The position numbers and the translations under genes are program-made. From Adhaeribacter sp. (GTDB taxonomy: Bacteria > Bacteroidota > Bacteroidia > Cytophagales > Hymenobacteraceae), in contig JAQBNV010000281.1 of assembly GCA_028288395.1 (NCBI GenBank), positions 1-15,366 of the forward strand: a stretch of DNA of 15,366 nt. The letters are read 5' to 3'. Positions 1 to 7,050 of this stretch are shown piece after piece. Each line of letters begins with the position of its first letter. The first letter of the stretch is position 1. The notes under the pieces were generated by a model. The model was not told where the DNA came from. It saw only the letters and a program-made list of their open reading frames with translations, and did no database searches.

Positions 1-219
1 TTTTATGTTGATAAAATAATTTTTATAAAAGTCTAACAATTTTTAAATGTTTAAAAAACTAGGTTAAGAATAAGCATAGTTGAAAATTTTTGTTTAGGAT
101 TGATCAAACCAGGAGTTACCAGATAGGGTTTTGTTATAATACTTAATTGTTATCCACAACAGCTATAATTTATTTCTATTTCTTATAATTGCTTTCATAA
201 ATAATAAAATATCAGTCGC

Positions 220-252
220 AAAAAAAGCCTGCTGTTTAGGCAGGCTTTTTTT
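220..252 (-). terminator. Rho-independent terminator of the ferritin-like gene
   Basis: A perfect 13-bp inverted repeat has arms at 220-232 and 240-252 around a 7-base loop. Each arm is a 7-base A or T run next to a GC-rich core (GCCTGC/GCAGGC), so the hairpin ends in a T-tract on either strand and can work in both directions. It lies 15 bases beyond the stop of the minus-strand gene at 268-759 and is its natural terminator. The gene-free stretch to its left (1-219) is very AT-rich and shows no coding capacity or RNA gene that I recognise. Confidence 0.9.
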
Positions 253-267
253 TGTAACCGATATTCT

Positions 268-759
268 TTACATCGCTTTCTGGTTGATCCAACCTTTGGC
301 TAGTTTATTTAACTTAGCATCTGTATTTTTTTCTTCTTTTAAAGTTTCAGAAAGAAGTTCGTGAGCTTCTGCCTGGCCTAAACGTTCGGCATAATAAGCC
401 GCAGTACCGTAACCAGAAATTTCATAATGTTCTATACGTTGCGCGGAGGCTACTAATCCGGCATCCTTCACTTCCGGCTCAGCCTTTTCATCAATCATTT
501 CCTGACCTTCTTCTATAAGGCCTTCCATTGCTTTGCATTTAATACGGCCTGGGCTAATGCCTACTATTTCGCAAACCTTTTCGAGGCGCTCTTTTTGCAC
601 CTTGGTTTCCTGTAAATGTTGTTCAAAAGCTGCTTTCAGTTTTGGATCCTGGGCAGTTTCAGCCATCTTAGGCAATGCTTCTAATAATTGCTTTTCGGCA
701 CTATATAAATCCTTTAATTCGTGGTGAAACAGGTCTTCTAAATTTTTAAGTTTGCTCAT
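268..759 (-). CDS. DUF892/YciE-YciF family ferritin-like protein
   Basis: This is a 163-residue soluble, all-helical protein with no signal peptide. The opening (LEDLFHHELKDLYSAEKQL) is the hallmark N-terminal helix of the DUF892 family, whose members YciE and YciF fold as ferritin-like four-helix bundles with a di-metal site. Acidic and histidine residues spaced along the helices fit such a site: E14 and E22 in helix 1, H48/E51 in helix 2, E110-H111-Y112-E113 in helix 3, and the EEKNTD segment in the last helix. Family members are linked to general, osmotic or oxidative stress; the exact reaction is not established. The gene stands alone, facing left, between a strong terminator and a divergently transcribed lipoprotein gene. 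The ATG at 757-759 has no Shine-Dalgarno, as usual in this phylum. A run of eight C (G on the coding strand) lies 34-41 bases upstream of the start. Confidence 0.9.
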   Translation of the reverse strand: MSKLKNLEDLFHHELKDLYSAEKQLLEALPKMAETAQDPKLKAAFEQHLQETKVQKERLEKVCEIVGISPGRIKCKAMEGLIEEGQEMIDEKAEPEVKDAGLVASAQRIEHYEISGYGTAAYYAERLGQAEAHELLSETLKEEKNTDAKLNKLAKGWINQKAM

Positions 760-842
760 AGCTTTATTAATTTCGAGTTATATTATTATCTTCCCCCCCC
801 TATACGGGCTGACGTATCTTGGGTTAAACCCGCTTTTTTAAA

Positions 843-876
843 TTTGCCTTTTTTAATCAACCTTTATCTATTTTAG
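843..876 (+). promoter_or_regulatory. Possible promoter of the SMP-30-like lipoprotein gene
   Basis: TTTG at 843-846 could be the -33 element. TATTTTAG at 869-876 matches the Bacteroidota -7 consensus TAnnTTTG at all fixed positions but one. The spacer is 22 bases, slightly longer than the usual 19-21. The start codon follows at 899, giving a short A-rich leader. The call rests only on consensus matching. Confidence 0.35.
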
Positions 877-898
877 TCCATCATTAAAAAATAAAAAT

Positions 899-1783
899 AT
901 GGGAAACTTAAAAATTTATGTTAAAAGTATTATTGCGGGTGCGCTATTATCCAGTGTCTTATGGTCGTGTGCTAAACCAGTTATGAACACCTTGAATATT
1001 GATTCAGTAACCTTAACAAAAAAATGGGAAACAGATGGGGTTTTACTGACGCCAGAATCGGTATTGTACGATAAGGGAAATAATATTTTATACGTGGCTA
1101 ATATCAACGGACAAGCCGGCGATAAAGACGGAAACGGCTCCATTGGACGCGTAAGTATTGCGGGCAAAGTAGAAGAAGCGGAGTGGGTACAAGGTTTGGA
1201 TGCACCCAAAGGCATGGGGTTACACAAGGGACTGCTTTATGTTGCTGATTTAACCAAAGTAGTGGTGATAGATACCAAATCGGGACAGAAAGTGCGCGAA
1301 ATAGAATTGCCAGGCGCCCAATTCCTGAACGATGTAACTGTGGATAACAAGGGCATTGTCTATATCTCTGATTCGAGCGGGAAGAAAGTTTATCAACTGC
1401 AGGATAATGTACCGAGCGTCTATTTAGAGAGTAACGTACTGCAGCGGCCGAACGGCTTGCTGGCGCACCAGAATAAAATGTACCTGATTGATATGCCTAC
1501 CGGTCTGTTTTATGAGATCAATGAAAATAAAGAATTAATTAAACGGGCCGAAGGTTTAGTAGGAGGTGATGGCATCGTGCCGGTAGGAGCAGGAGATTTT
1601 CTGATTTCGAACTGGAACGGAGAGGTGAGTTATGTTACCGCATCCGGGAAAGTTAAAAAGCTTATTGATACAAAAGAGGCCAAAATTAATGCAGCGGATA
1701 TCGAATTTATTCCAGCTTTAAATTTAGTATTGGTACCAACCTTTTTTAATAATAAAGTTATGGCTTATCAATTAGGGCAGTAA
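899..1783 (+). CDS. SMP-30/gluconolactonase-like beta-propeller lipoprotein
   Basis: This 294-residue protein begins with a lipoprotein signal (lipobox LWSC, lipidated Cys24), so it is probably anchored in the envelope. The rest is a six-bladed beta-propeller of the SMP-30/gluconolactonase/NHL type, with repeated LYVADL-, VYISDS- and MYLIDM-like strands. The four metal or catalytic positions known in SMP-30 appear to be present: E53 in a PES motif, N144 in NDVTVD, N185 in RPNGLL and D224 in GGDGI. A metal-dependent lactonase is therefore plausible, probably on a sugar lactone, but the substrate cannot be read from sequence. The length is normal for the family. A strong terminator starts 25 bases after the stop, separating the gene from the broken symporter downstream. 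The alternative is a non-catalytic NHL-type binding propeller. Confidence 0.8.
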   Translation: MGNLKIYVKSIIAGALLSSVLWSCAKPVMNTLNIDSVTLTKKWETDGVLLTPESVLYDKGNNILYVANINGQAGDKDGNGSIGRVSIAGKVEEAEWVQGLDAPKGMGLHKGLLYVADLTKVVVIDTKSGQKVREIELPGAQFLNDVTVDNKGIVYISDSSGKKVYQLQDNVPSVYLESNVLQRPNGLLAHQNKMYLIDMPTGLFYEINENKELIKRAEGLVGGDGIVPVGAGDFLISNWNGEVSYVTASGKVKKLIDTKEAKINAADIEFIPALNLVLVPTFFNNKVMAYQLGQ

Positions 1784-1808
1784 TGCTGAGTTGTTAATAA
1801 CTATTTAC

Positions 1809-1843
1809 AGCAGCCCGGCGAATTAAGGTGCGGGCTGCTTTTA
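1809..1843 (+). terminator. Rho-independent terminator after the SMP-30-like gene
   Basis: A 9-bp GC-rich stem (AGCAGCCCG at 1809-1817, CGGGCTGCT at 1831-1839) encloses a 13-base loop and runs into TTTATTTATT. It begins 25 bases after the stop at 1783 and ends only about a dozen bases before the likely start of the symporter pseudogene at 1856, so the two genes are probably not co-transcribed to any extent. Confidence 0.9.
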
Positions 1844-1855
1844 TTTATTCCGACT

Positions 1856-3252
1856 ATGCTGCTCTTTTATGTACTGCTATACACTTACTCCTGAATGTGC
1901 TGGTAGGTATCTGGGCTTCCCGACGGGTACATAATACAACCAATTTTTTGTTGGCTGGTCGTCAGTTGTCATTCCCGTTTGCTACCCGCCGTGGTGTTTG
2001 CCACTTGGTTTGGCTCCGAAACTTTATTAGGTGCTTCTTCCGAATTTATTGATAAAGGTTTCTTAGGCGTCATCGAGGATCCATTTGGGGCAGCACTTTG
2101 TTTGATTTTGATTGGGCTTTTCTGTGCCCGTAAACTTTACCGGTTAAATCTGCTAACCTTCGGTGACTTTTACCGGTTGCGTTATAATCGGTCGGTAGAG
2201 CTGGTCGCCTCTTTTTTTCTGGTTATTTCTTACTTCGGATGGATAGCAGCCCAGATGGTTGCGTTGGGAATTATCCTTAATTTAATTACAGGCATTTCCC
2301 TTACCAATGGTATTATAGGCGGCGCGTTGGTGGTGGTAGTTTATACCTACATGGGCGGCATGTGGTCGGTGTCGATAACTGACTTTATGCAAACCATAAT
2401 GATTATAATAGGGTTGATTTTTGTTACCGTTAGCCTGATTATTCAGTTGCCGATAACGCAGGTTTTCCACAACTTATCACCTGATTTTTTTCAGTTAATA
2501 CCAAAATCGCGCGCGGGGTCAGTTGAATGGATTAACTACTTTGCGCTGTGGATAACCATAGGGTTAGGGTCCATTCCACAGCAGGATGTATTTCAGCGGG
2601 TAATGTCCTCTAAGTCGGAGCAGGTAGCCGTTTATGCCTCTTTGTAGCGGGAATACTATATTTAACTGTAGCTATGCTGCCATTGTTATTAAGTTTATAC
2701 GCCAAGGTTTTGCACCCCGAACTCTTGCAACAAGATAAACAGTTGCTCTTACCAGGCTTAATGCTGCAACAATCATCCTTAGGCATGCAGGTGCTATTTT
2801 TGGGGGCATTGCTTTCGGCCATTATGAGTACTGCGAGTGGATCCATGCTGGCGCCGGCAGCTATTTTGAGTGAGAATATTTTTCGTCCTTTTTACCAAAA
2901 TATAACCGTTAAAAAGCTCCTCCAACTATCACGGTTAAGTGTGTTGCTGGTAGCGGGGGTATCGTTGGGTTTTGCCTTGATGCGCAGCAATATTTATGAA
3001 CTGGTAAGTGAGTCGTCGGCATTAAGCCTGGTTTCTTTGTTTGTGCCCATGGTAGCCGGTATTTATTTACCGCGTACGGGCTCAATTGCGGCCATGCTTT
3101 CGATGGTAGCCGGTATGGGTGTTTGGTTGGGGGCGCTGGCATTGGGTACTGTTATCAAGCCCTTGGTTTACGGATTAGGAGCCAGTGCTCTGGGTTTAGG
3201 GGTAGGAAATGTGTTGTTTCCGCGTTCTCATAAATACCAGTTTAACCAATAG
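1856..3252 (+). pseudogene. Sodium:solute symporter (SSS family), broken by three frameshifts
   Basis: The remains of a membrane transporter of the solute:sodium symporter family (PutP/SGLT type) are spread over two alternating frames. It starts at ATG 1856 (MLLFYVLLYT), shifts near 1883-1887 to continue as LLLNVLVGIWASRR, shifts again near 1978-1984 (GRQLSFPF to LPAVVFATWFGSET), and a third time near 2639-2644 (VAVYAS to FVAGILYL), ending at the TAA at 3252. The first and third breaks behave as single-base losses, the third in a T run; the second is a 2-base loss or 1-base gain. Family hallmarks survive across the joins: SITDFMQTIMIIIGL, PQQDVFQR, and AIMSTASGSML before SENIFRP. Restored, the protein would have about 465 residues and many hydrophobic helices, close to full length for the family. 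With a stop soon after the first break, the native frame yields only about a dozen residues. Genuine decay is likely, but sequencing errors cannot be excluded. Confidence 0.85.
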
Positions 3253-3258
3253 ACCTGG

Positions 3259-3290
3259 TTTCGGTTTTCCAAACGGCTTTCTTACCTTTG
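3259..3290 (+). promoter_or_regulatory. Bacteroidota-type promoter of the yebC-like gene
   Basis: TACCTTTG at 3283-3290 is a perfect match to the -7 consensus TAnnTTTG. TTTC at 3259-3262 matches the -33 element TTTG at three of four positions, with the expected 20-base spacer. Transcription would start near 3296, leaving an A-rich leader of about 30 bases before the ATG at 3326. The promoter sits just after the stop of the symporter pseudogene, so this gene is independently expressed. Confidence 0.65.
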
Positions 3291-3325
3291 TAACTTAAAA
3301 TAAAAAATAAAATACCACAAATAAT

Positions 3326-4033
3326 ATGGGAAGAGCATTTGAATTCCGGAAGGCCCGGAAATTTAAAAGATGGGATAAAATGTCTAAGGCATTTTCGCGG
3401 TTAGGAAAAGAAATAGTAATAGCCGTGAAAGAAGGAGGCCCCAACCCGGATGCAAATGCCCGGTTGCGTACGGCTATCCAGAATGCCAAAGGTGTTAACA
3501 TGCCCAAGGATCGGGTAGAAGCGGCTATCAAACGAGCGTCCTCTAAAGAAGAAAAAGATTACGAAGAAATTGTTTACGAAGGTTACGGCCCTTATGGTAT
3601 TGCCATTTTAATAGAAGCAGCTACCGATAATATTAACCGGACGGTAGCCAACATCCGGGTATATTTGTCCCGTGCGGGTGGTAGCTTGGGCAAAACCGGG
3701 TCGCTTGATTTTATTTTTACCCGCAAAGGAATATTCCGGTTACCAGCCGAGGGTTTAAACTTAGAAGAACTGGAACTCGATTTGATTGATTTTGGCGCAG
3801 ATGATATTTACGAACACGAAGGCGAAATTATTATAGAAACCGCCTTTACCGATTTTGGTGCCATGCTAAAAGCTCTGGAAGAAAGAGGGTTACCGGTAAC
3901 TTCGGCTGAACTGCAGCGCATACCCAATACCCGTACCGAATTAACTGATGAGCAGGCAGAGGAGATTGAAGAGCTGCTGGAGAAAATAGAAGATGATGAT
4001 GATGTGCAAGCAGTGTACCACAATATGAAGTAA
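3326..4033 (+). CDS. yebC: YebC/PmpR/TACO1 family protein
   Basis: This 235-residue cytoplasmic protein has the full three-domain YebC architecture. An N-terminal basic helical domain (about 1-75) contains KRWDKMSKAFSRLGKEI and the family signature NPDANARLRTAIQNAKGVNMPKD. The following alpha/beta domain includes YEEIVYEGYGPYGIAILIE and the conserved TDNINRTVANIR, then GGSLGKTGSLDFIF. The C-terminus is acidic (EEIEELLEKIEDDDDV). Annotated for years as a transcriptional regulator, the family (including mitochondrial TACO1) is now best supported as a translation factor that relieves ribosome stalling, for example at proline-rich stretches. The N-terminus begins MGRAFEFRKARKFKRW rather than the classic MAGHSKWANIKHRK; this is the usual Bacteroidota form. 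Length is typical. The gene has its own promoter and is followed 78 bases later by a small exported protein. Confidence 0.95.
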   Translation: MGRAFEFRKARKFKRWDKMSKAFSRLGKEIVIAVKEGGPNPDANARLRTAIQNAKGVNMPKDRVEAAIKRASSKEEKDYEEIVYEGYGPYGIAILIEAATDNINRTVANIRVYLSRAGGSLGKTGSLDFIFTRKGIFRLPAEGLNLEELELDLIDFGADDIYEHEGEIIIETAFTDFGAMLKALEERGLPVTSAELQRIPNTRTELTDEQAEEIEELLEKIEDDDDVQAVYHNMK

Positions 4034-4111
4034 TACTTTGCCGTTTAAAGGAACTACTGGATCTGTTAGAAGGTTCATAGCCAAAGAACCGTTTATAAAT
4101 CAATCTATTAC

Positions 4112-4576
4112 ATGAAAAGATTCGTTTTGATTTTTGCGTTTGCTTTATTCATAGTAGCTGAAATTCAGGCAGCTAAACCAAAGCGTTACGGCTTTACCGC
4201 TACTTTCCGTGTTCCACGTGCAACAAAAGAAGTTTTGCTCGATTCTACTTTATCCTGGATAAGAGAAAATTTGCCTACCACCCAGTTCCGGCTGCTCGAT
4301 ATAGACGAAAGTGATAGCTATATAACTTACCGGGCCTTAAATAAAGGTGATTTTGGTAAGGTGTCTTACGACCTGACTTTTTATACGAAGAAAAATGTAG
4401 TAGACATGGTTGTGGACAATGTAGAGCATTCCAGGAGCGGCCGTTTGCCCCGCAACCTGCGCACGAAAGGTACGCCCAAAAGAAAAACAAAAGAATATTT
4501 AACGACCCTCTCCCGGGATTTAGGCCAACATTTAAGAAAGCTGAAAGGAGCGCCAGTCCTGGCTTCGGCAGAATAG
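4112..4576 (+). CDS. Small exported protein of unknown function, DUF4468-like layout
   Basis: This 154-residue protein starts with a clear Sec signal peptide: KR, then a hydrophobic stretch, with probable cleavage after IQA near residue 20. The mature part looks like a small alpha/beta domain. A helix (KEVLLDSTLSWIRENL) is followed by strands with alternating hydrophobics (YITYRALNKGDF, VSYDLTFYTKKNVVDMVVDNVEH) and a basic C-terminal segment (PKRKTKEYLTTLSRDLGQHLRKLK). That order resembles the DUF4468 domain common in exported Bacteroidota proteins, but the likeness is weak and rests on pattern only. No catalytic motif is visible. It follows the yebC gene in the same direction with no clear promoter in the 78-base gap, so read-through is possible, and a hairpin follows its stop. 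Confidence 0.75.
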   Translation: MKRFVLIFAFALFIVAEIQAAKPKRYGFTATFRVPRATKEVLLDSTLSWIRENLPTTQFRLLDIDESDSYITYRALNKGDFGKVSYDLTFYTKKNVVDMVVDNVEHSRSGRLPRNLRTKGTPKRKTKEYLTTLSRDLGQHLRKLKGAPVLASAE

Positions 4577-4589
4577 CCGATAAAATGAA

Positions 4590-4623
4590 ACAAGGACGCT
4601 TGGTGTAAATCAGGCGTCTTTGT
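4590..4623 (+). terminator. Probable terminator after the small exported protein gene
   Basis: A 10-bp stem with one G·U pair (ACAAGGACGC at 4590-4599, GCGTCTTTGT at 4614-4623) closes a 14-base loop, 13 bases after the stop at 4576. The 3' side is only moderately T-rich (TCTTTGTTGTG), so termination may be partial. Confidence 0.6.
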
Positions 4624-4740
4624 TGTGTCCGGCTAGTCAGGAGCGGGTTTGGTTATTTAAAAATATTAACCAATGCCGGTTATTATACGTTACCGCTACC
4701 GGTTACATACAATTTTACGAATTGCTTATTTACATAATTT

Positions 4741-5400
4741 ATGAACGAGAAATTTGCTGTTATTTTTGATATGGATGGCGTTATTATCGATAGCAACCCG
4801 TATCACAAAGAAGCCTGGCTTCAGTTTGCCGAGAAGCATAATATTGAATTGAAAGAGGAAGAAGTCGGGGAAAAAATATTTGGTAAAACCAATACCACCG
4901 CCCTGCGCGATGTATTTGGCAAAGAGTTCAGCCCAGAAGAAAATATGAAACTGGGTGAAGAAAAAGAAGCTATTTACCGCGAACTGCACGAGAAAGATCT
5001 TGTGCCCATTCCGGGGGTCCGGCAATATCTGGAAAGGCTGAAACAAAACGGCATTCCTATGGCCGTGGCTACCAACGCACCGGTTTCTAACGTTGATTTT
5101 ATTATGGAACGGACTGGCCTGCGGCATTACTTCGAAGTTGTAATAGATTCGAGTTCCGTAAAAAATGGCAAGCCGGATCCCGAAATATACCTGAAGTCCG
5201 CGGAAAAACTAGGCATGCCGCCTGCGCGTTGTATAGTGATGGAAGACTCGGTGCCGGGTGCGGAAGCTGGCTTGCGGGCAGGGATGAAGGTAATAGCCAT
5301 TACTACCACGCATTCGAAAGAAGAACTGAGTCAGACCCATCTGGTAATAGAAGCCTACGAAGAATTAAGTTTGGAAAAGCTCGTATCTTTATTTCATTAA
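4741..5400 (+). CDS. HAD-superfamily hydrolase, beta-phosphoglucomutase/sugar-phosphatase-like (HAD-IA)
   Basis: This 219-residue cytoplasmic enzyme has all four HAD motifs. Motif I is FDMDGVIIDS, with nucleophile D10 and acid/base D12. Motif II is T111 in VATNA. Motif III is K144 in GKPDPE. Motif IV is E168-D169 in MEDSVPGAEAG. The helical cap between motifs I and II (about 18-85) is the C1 type of beta-phosphoglucomutase and small sugar-phosphate phosphatases, with an FGKTN turn where the mutases carry their substrate-specificity loop. The reaction is either Mg-dependent dephosphorylation of a phosphorylated sugar or similar metabolite, or isomerisation of beta-glucose-1-phosphate; sequence alone does not decide. 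Length is normal. The Nudix hydrolase gene starts 53 bases downstream in the same direction, so the two may be co-transcribed. Confidence 0.9.
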   Translation: MNEKFAVIFDMDGVIIDSNPYHKEAWLQFAEKHNIELKEEEVGEKIFGKTNTTALRDVFGKEFSPEENMKLGEEKEAIYRELHEKDLVPIPGVRQYLERLKQNGIPMAVATNAPVSNVDFIMERTGLRHYFEVVIDSSSVKNGKPDPEIYLKSAEKLGMPPARCIVMEDSVPGAEAGLRAGMKVIAITTTHSKEELSQTHLVIEAYEELSLEKLVSLFH

Positions 5401-5453
5401 AAAAATTGACCTGCCGCTTGACGGAAAATATTTATTCAGTTTAAACCGATAAC

Positions 5454-6074
5454 ATGCCCGCACACCCGTGGTTAGAATTTGCCAAACGCGTACAGGCTTT
5501 GGCCCAGGCCGGACTTACCTATGCCGAAAATGATTATGATCAGGAGCGTTACCAGGAATTAAGTGAAATTAGTGTAGCCATTCTGGCGCAGCTCACCGGA
5601 GAGGACGTGCCCCGAATCAAAGAATTATTTACGAACGAAGTTGGGTATCAAACACCGAAAACGGATGTGCGGGCAGTTATTTTCCGGGAAGGAAAAATTT
5701 TGCTGGTGCGCGAAAAAATAGATAACTGCTGGTCGTTACCGGGCGGTTGGGCTGATGTGGGCTTCACACCCGGCGAAGTTGCCGTTAAAGAAACTCGCGA
5801 AGAAGCCGGGTTGGAAGTAAAGCCAACCAAAATATTAGCTGTCCTCGACAAAAAATGTCATCCGCACCCGCCTTCGCCATATCATACCTATAAAATATTT
5901 ATTCAGTGCGATATTATAGGCGGGACTTTACAAACTGGTTCCGAAACATTGGCTGCTGCCTATTTTGACCGCGCTGAATTACCTGAATTATCTACCGAAC
6001 GTGGTACCGTATCCCAGGTGCAGCTCATGTTCGAGTTCCTGGATAATCCAAGTAAAGAAACCATTTTTGATTGA
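5454..6074 (+). CDS. Nudix hydrolase with Nudix_N-type N-terminal domain, CDP-Chase-like
   Basis: This 206-residue cytoplasmic enzyme has a helical N-terminal dimerisation domain (about 1-65, WLEFAKRVQALAQAGLTYAENDYDQERY) of the type found in Bacillus CDP-Chase, a CDP-choline pyrophosphatase. A Nudix core starts at TDVRAVIF (about 70). The Nudix box spans G98-L120 and keeps the metal-binding E113, E116 and E117 and G119. F104 stands where the consensus has the first Glu, K112 where it has Arg and T114 where it has a hydrophobic residue. The C-terminal half (LAVLDKKCHPHPPSP, HTYKIFIQCDIIGG, ELPELSTERG, PSKETIFD) closely follows the CDP-Chase subfamily as I recall it. Likely activity is hydrolysis of a nucleoside diphosphate linked to another group (CDP-choline, ADP-ribose or similar). 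It converges on the VTT-domain gene, with only 42 bases between stops and no clear terminator. Confidence 0.88.
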   Translation: MPAHPWLEFAKRVQALAQAGLTYAENDYDQERYQELSEISVAILAQLTGEDVPRIKELFTNEVGYQTPKTDVRAVIFREGKILLVREKIDNCWSLPGGWADVGFTPGEVAVKETREEAGLEVKPTKILAVLDKKCHPHPPSPYHTYKIFIQCDIIGGTLQTGSETLAAAYFDRAELPELSTERGTVSQVQLMFEFLDNPSKETIFD

Positions 6075-6116
6075 TTTATAACTATGGCCCCACCGGCAGC
6101 ATAGGCATTTGAATAT

Positions 6117-6821
6117 TTAGGAAGGCTTTTTATACCAGCGGTCATAAATATAAAAGCCAGCCAACAGTACAATTCCCAGTACCGACACCACAATCAACCC
6201 GGTTTTTAACCGAGCCATATCGCCGCCTAAATAAGCTATCAGAATGGTAAGCGGAATAATGCCGGCCGCCGTGGCGGCCATAAAACGCAGGTACGGCATC
6301 CCCACCAGGCCGGCCACAATGCTAATTGCATCGTTCGAAATCATAGGCGAAATACGGGCCAGCACTACCGCCCAAATGCCGTATCGTTCTACTTGCTCTT
6401 TTACTTTCTGCTCGGTTTTACCGCCTAGTATTTTTGACACCGTACTCGGACCCACGGCCCGGCCCAGCCAGTAACCCACGCTGGAGGCAATAAATATACC
6501 GGCCAGCGAGATCACCGAACCCCAGTAGGGGCCATAAGCCAGAATAGCGACTACCATCAGCAGCACGATGTTAACCACTACCAGAAACATCTGAGCCACC
6601 ATAAACAAAATAATGAATACAGGCCCCCAGAAACCAAACCGGCCTACCCAATCCGATATTTTGTTTTCATCGCCGGAGGTTAGTATCTGCCAGGCTTCTT
6701 TTAAAACCTGCTGGAAACCAGGAACGAGGAAATATAGCGCCACCATACTCCCGATAAAACCAAGGGAAATATATAACGGTAACCGCGAAGATTTTTCTGC
6801 AGATTCAGGTGCTTCGGCCAA
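6117..6821 (-). CDS. TVP38/TMEM64 family (VTT/SNARE-associated domain) inner-membrane protein
   Basis: This 234-residue integral membrane protein belongs to the TVP38/TMEM64/DedA superfamily (VTT domain). An N-terminal helix (PLYISLGFIGSMVALYFLV) precedes an amphipathic segment and the VTT core at about 60-200: FGFWGPVFIILFMVAQM, a hydrophobic stretch, AYGPYWGSVISLAGIFIASSVGYWLGRAVG, then the re-entrant region RYGIWAVVLARISPMISNDAISIVAG and a C-terminal helix ending in the basic tail YDRWYKKPS. The GYWLGR and ARISP elements are typical. Relatives are implicated in lipid scrambling or transport and envelope integrity; this subfamily's substrate is unproven. The start is TTG at 6819-6821. No ATG exists upstream before an in-frame TAA, and the first internal ATG (residue 31) would cut the first helix. 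It is divergent from the lipoprotein gene at 7051. Confidence 0.88.
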   Translation of the reverse strand: MAEAPESAEKSSRLPLYISLGFIGSMVALYFLVPGFQQVLKEAWQILTSGDENKISDWVGRFGFWGPVFIILFMVAQMFLVVVNIVLLMVVAILAYGPYWGSVISLAGIFIASSVGYWLGRAVGPSTVSKILGGKTEQKVKEQVERYGIWAVVLARISPMISNDAISIVAGLVGMPYLRFMAATAAGIIPLTILIAYLGGDMARLKTGLIVVSVLGIVLLAGFYIYDRWYKKPS

Positions 6822-7050
6822 GGGCTTATGTTTTAAGTTTTATTGCCCTGTATACGGCAATAGGCCAAACAGGTAACCATTTCCCCTATCCGGTAAAAAG
6901 AGAAAATTATTTGGGTGATAATATTCCTGTTGCAGAAACTGGCAGACGAGACGGGTACGGCGGGTATTTAAATCCTTAAGGAGCAATTTTCGTAACATAT
7001 TTAGAATACACAATATTATTATTTAAAATTTAAGCCAAATACCAGAACTT

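Noticed and set aside
1..219. Possible RNA gene or promoter in the AT-rich left end
   Set aside because: No cloverleaf, conserved RNA motif or TAnnTTTG element pointing into a gene was found; only low-complexity AT sequence and one DnaA-box 9-mer.
1828..2052. Separate small plus-strand gene starting at GTG 1828
   Set aside because: The GTG lies inside the terminator stem-loop, and the frame is simply the second segment of the frameshifted symporter, whose natural start is the ATG at 1856.
1856..2700. Programmed ribosomal frameshifting to express the symporter
   Set aside because: Three shifts in mixed directions would be needed and no slippery heptamer is visible at the breaks; decay or sequence error is simpler.
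4648..4710. Direct repeats of CCGGTTA and a GGTTA/TAACC inverted repeat before the HAD gene as an operator
   Set aside because: The repeats are short, imperfectly spaced and not associated with a recognisable promoter, so they may be chance.
4726..5127. 133-codon minus-strand open frame over the HAD gene
   Set aside because: It is a shadow of a HAD enzyme with all four catalytic motifs; its composition (Phe-rich, no motif) is typical of antisense reading.
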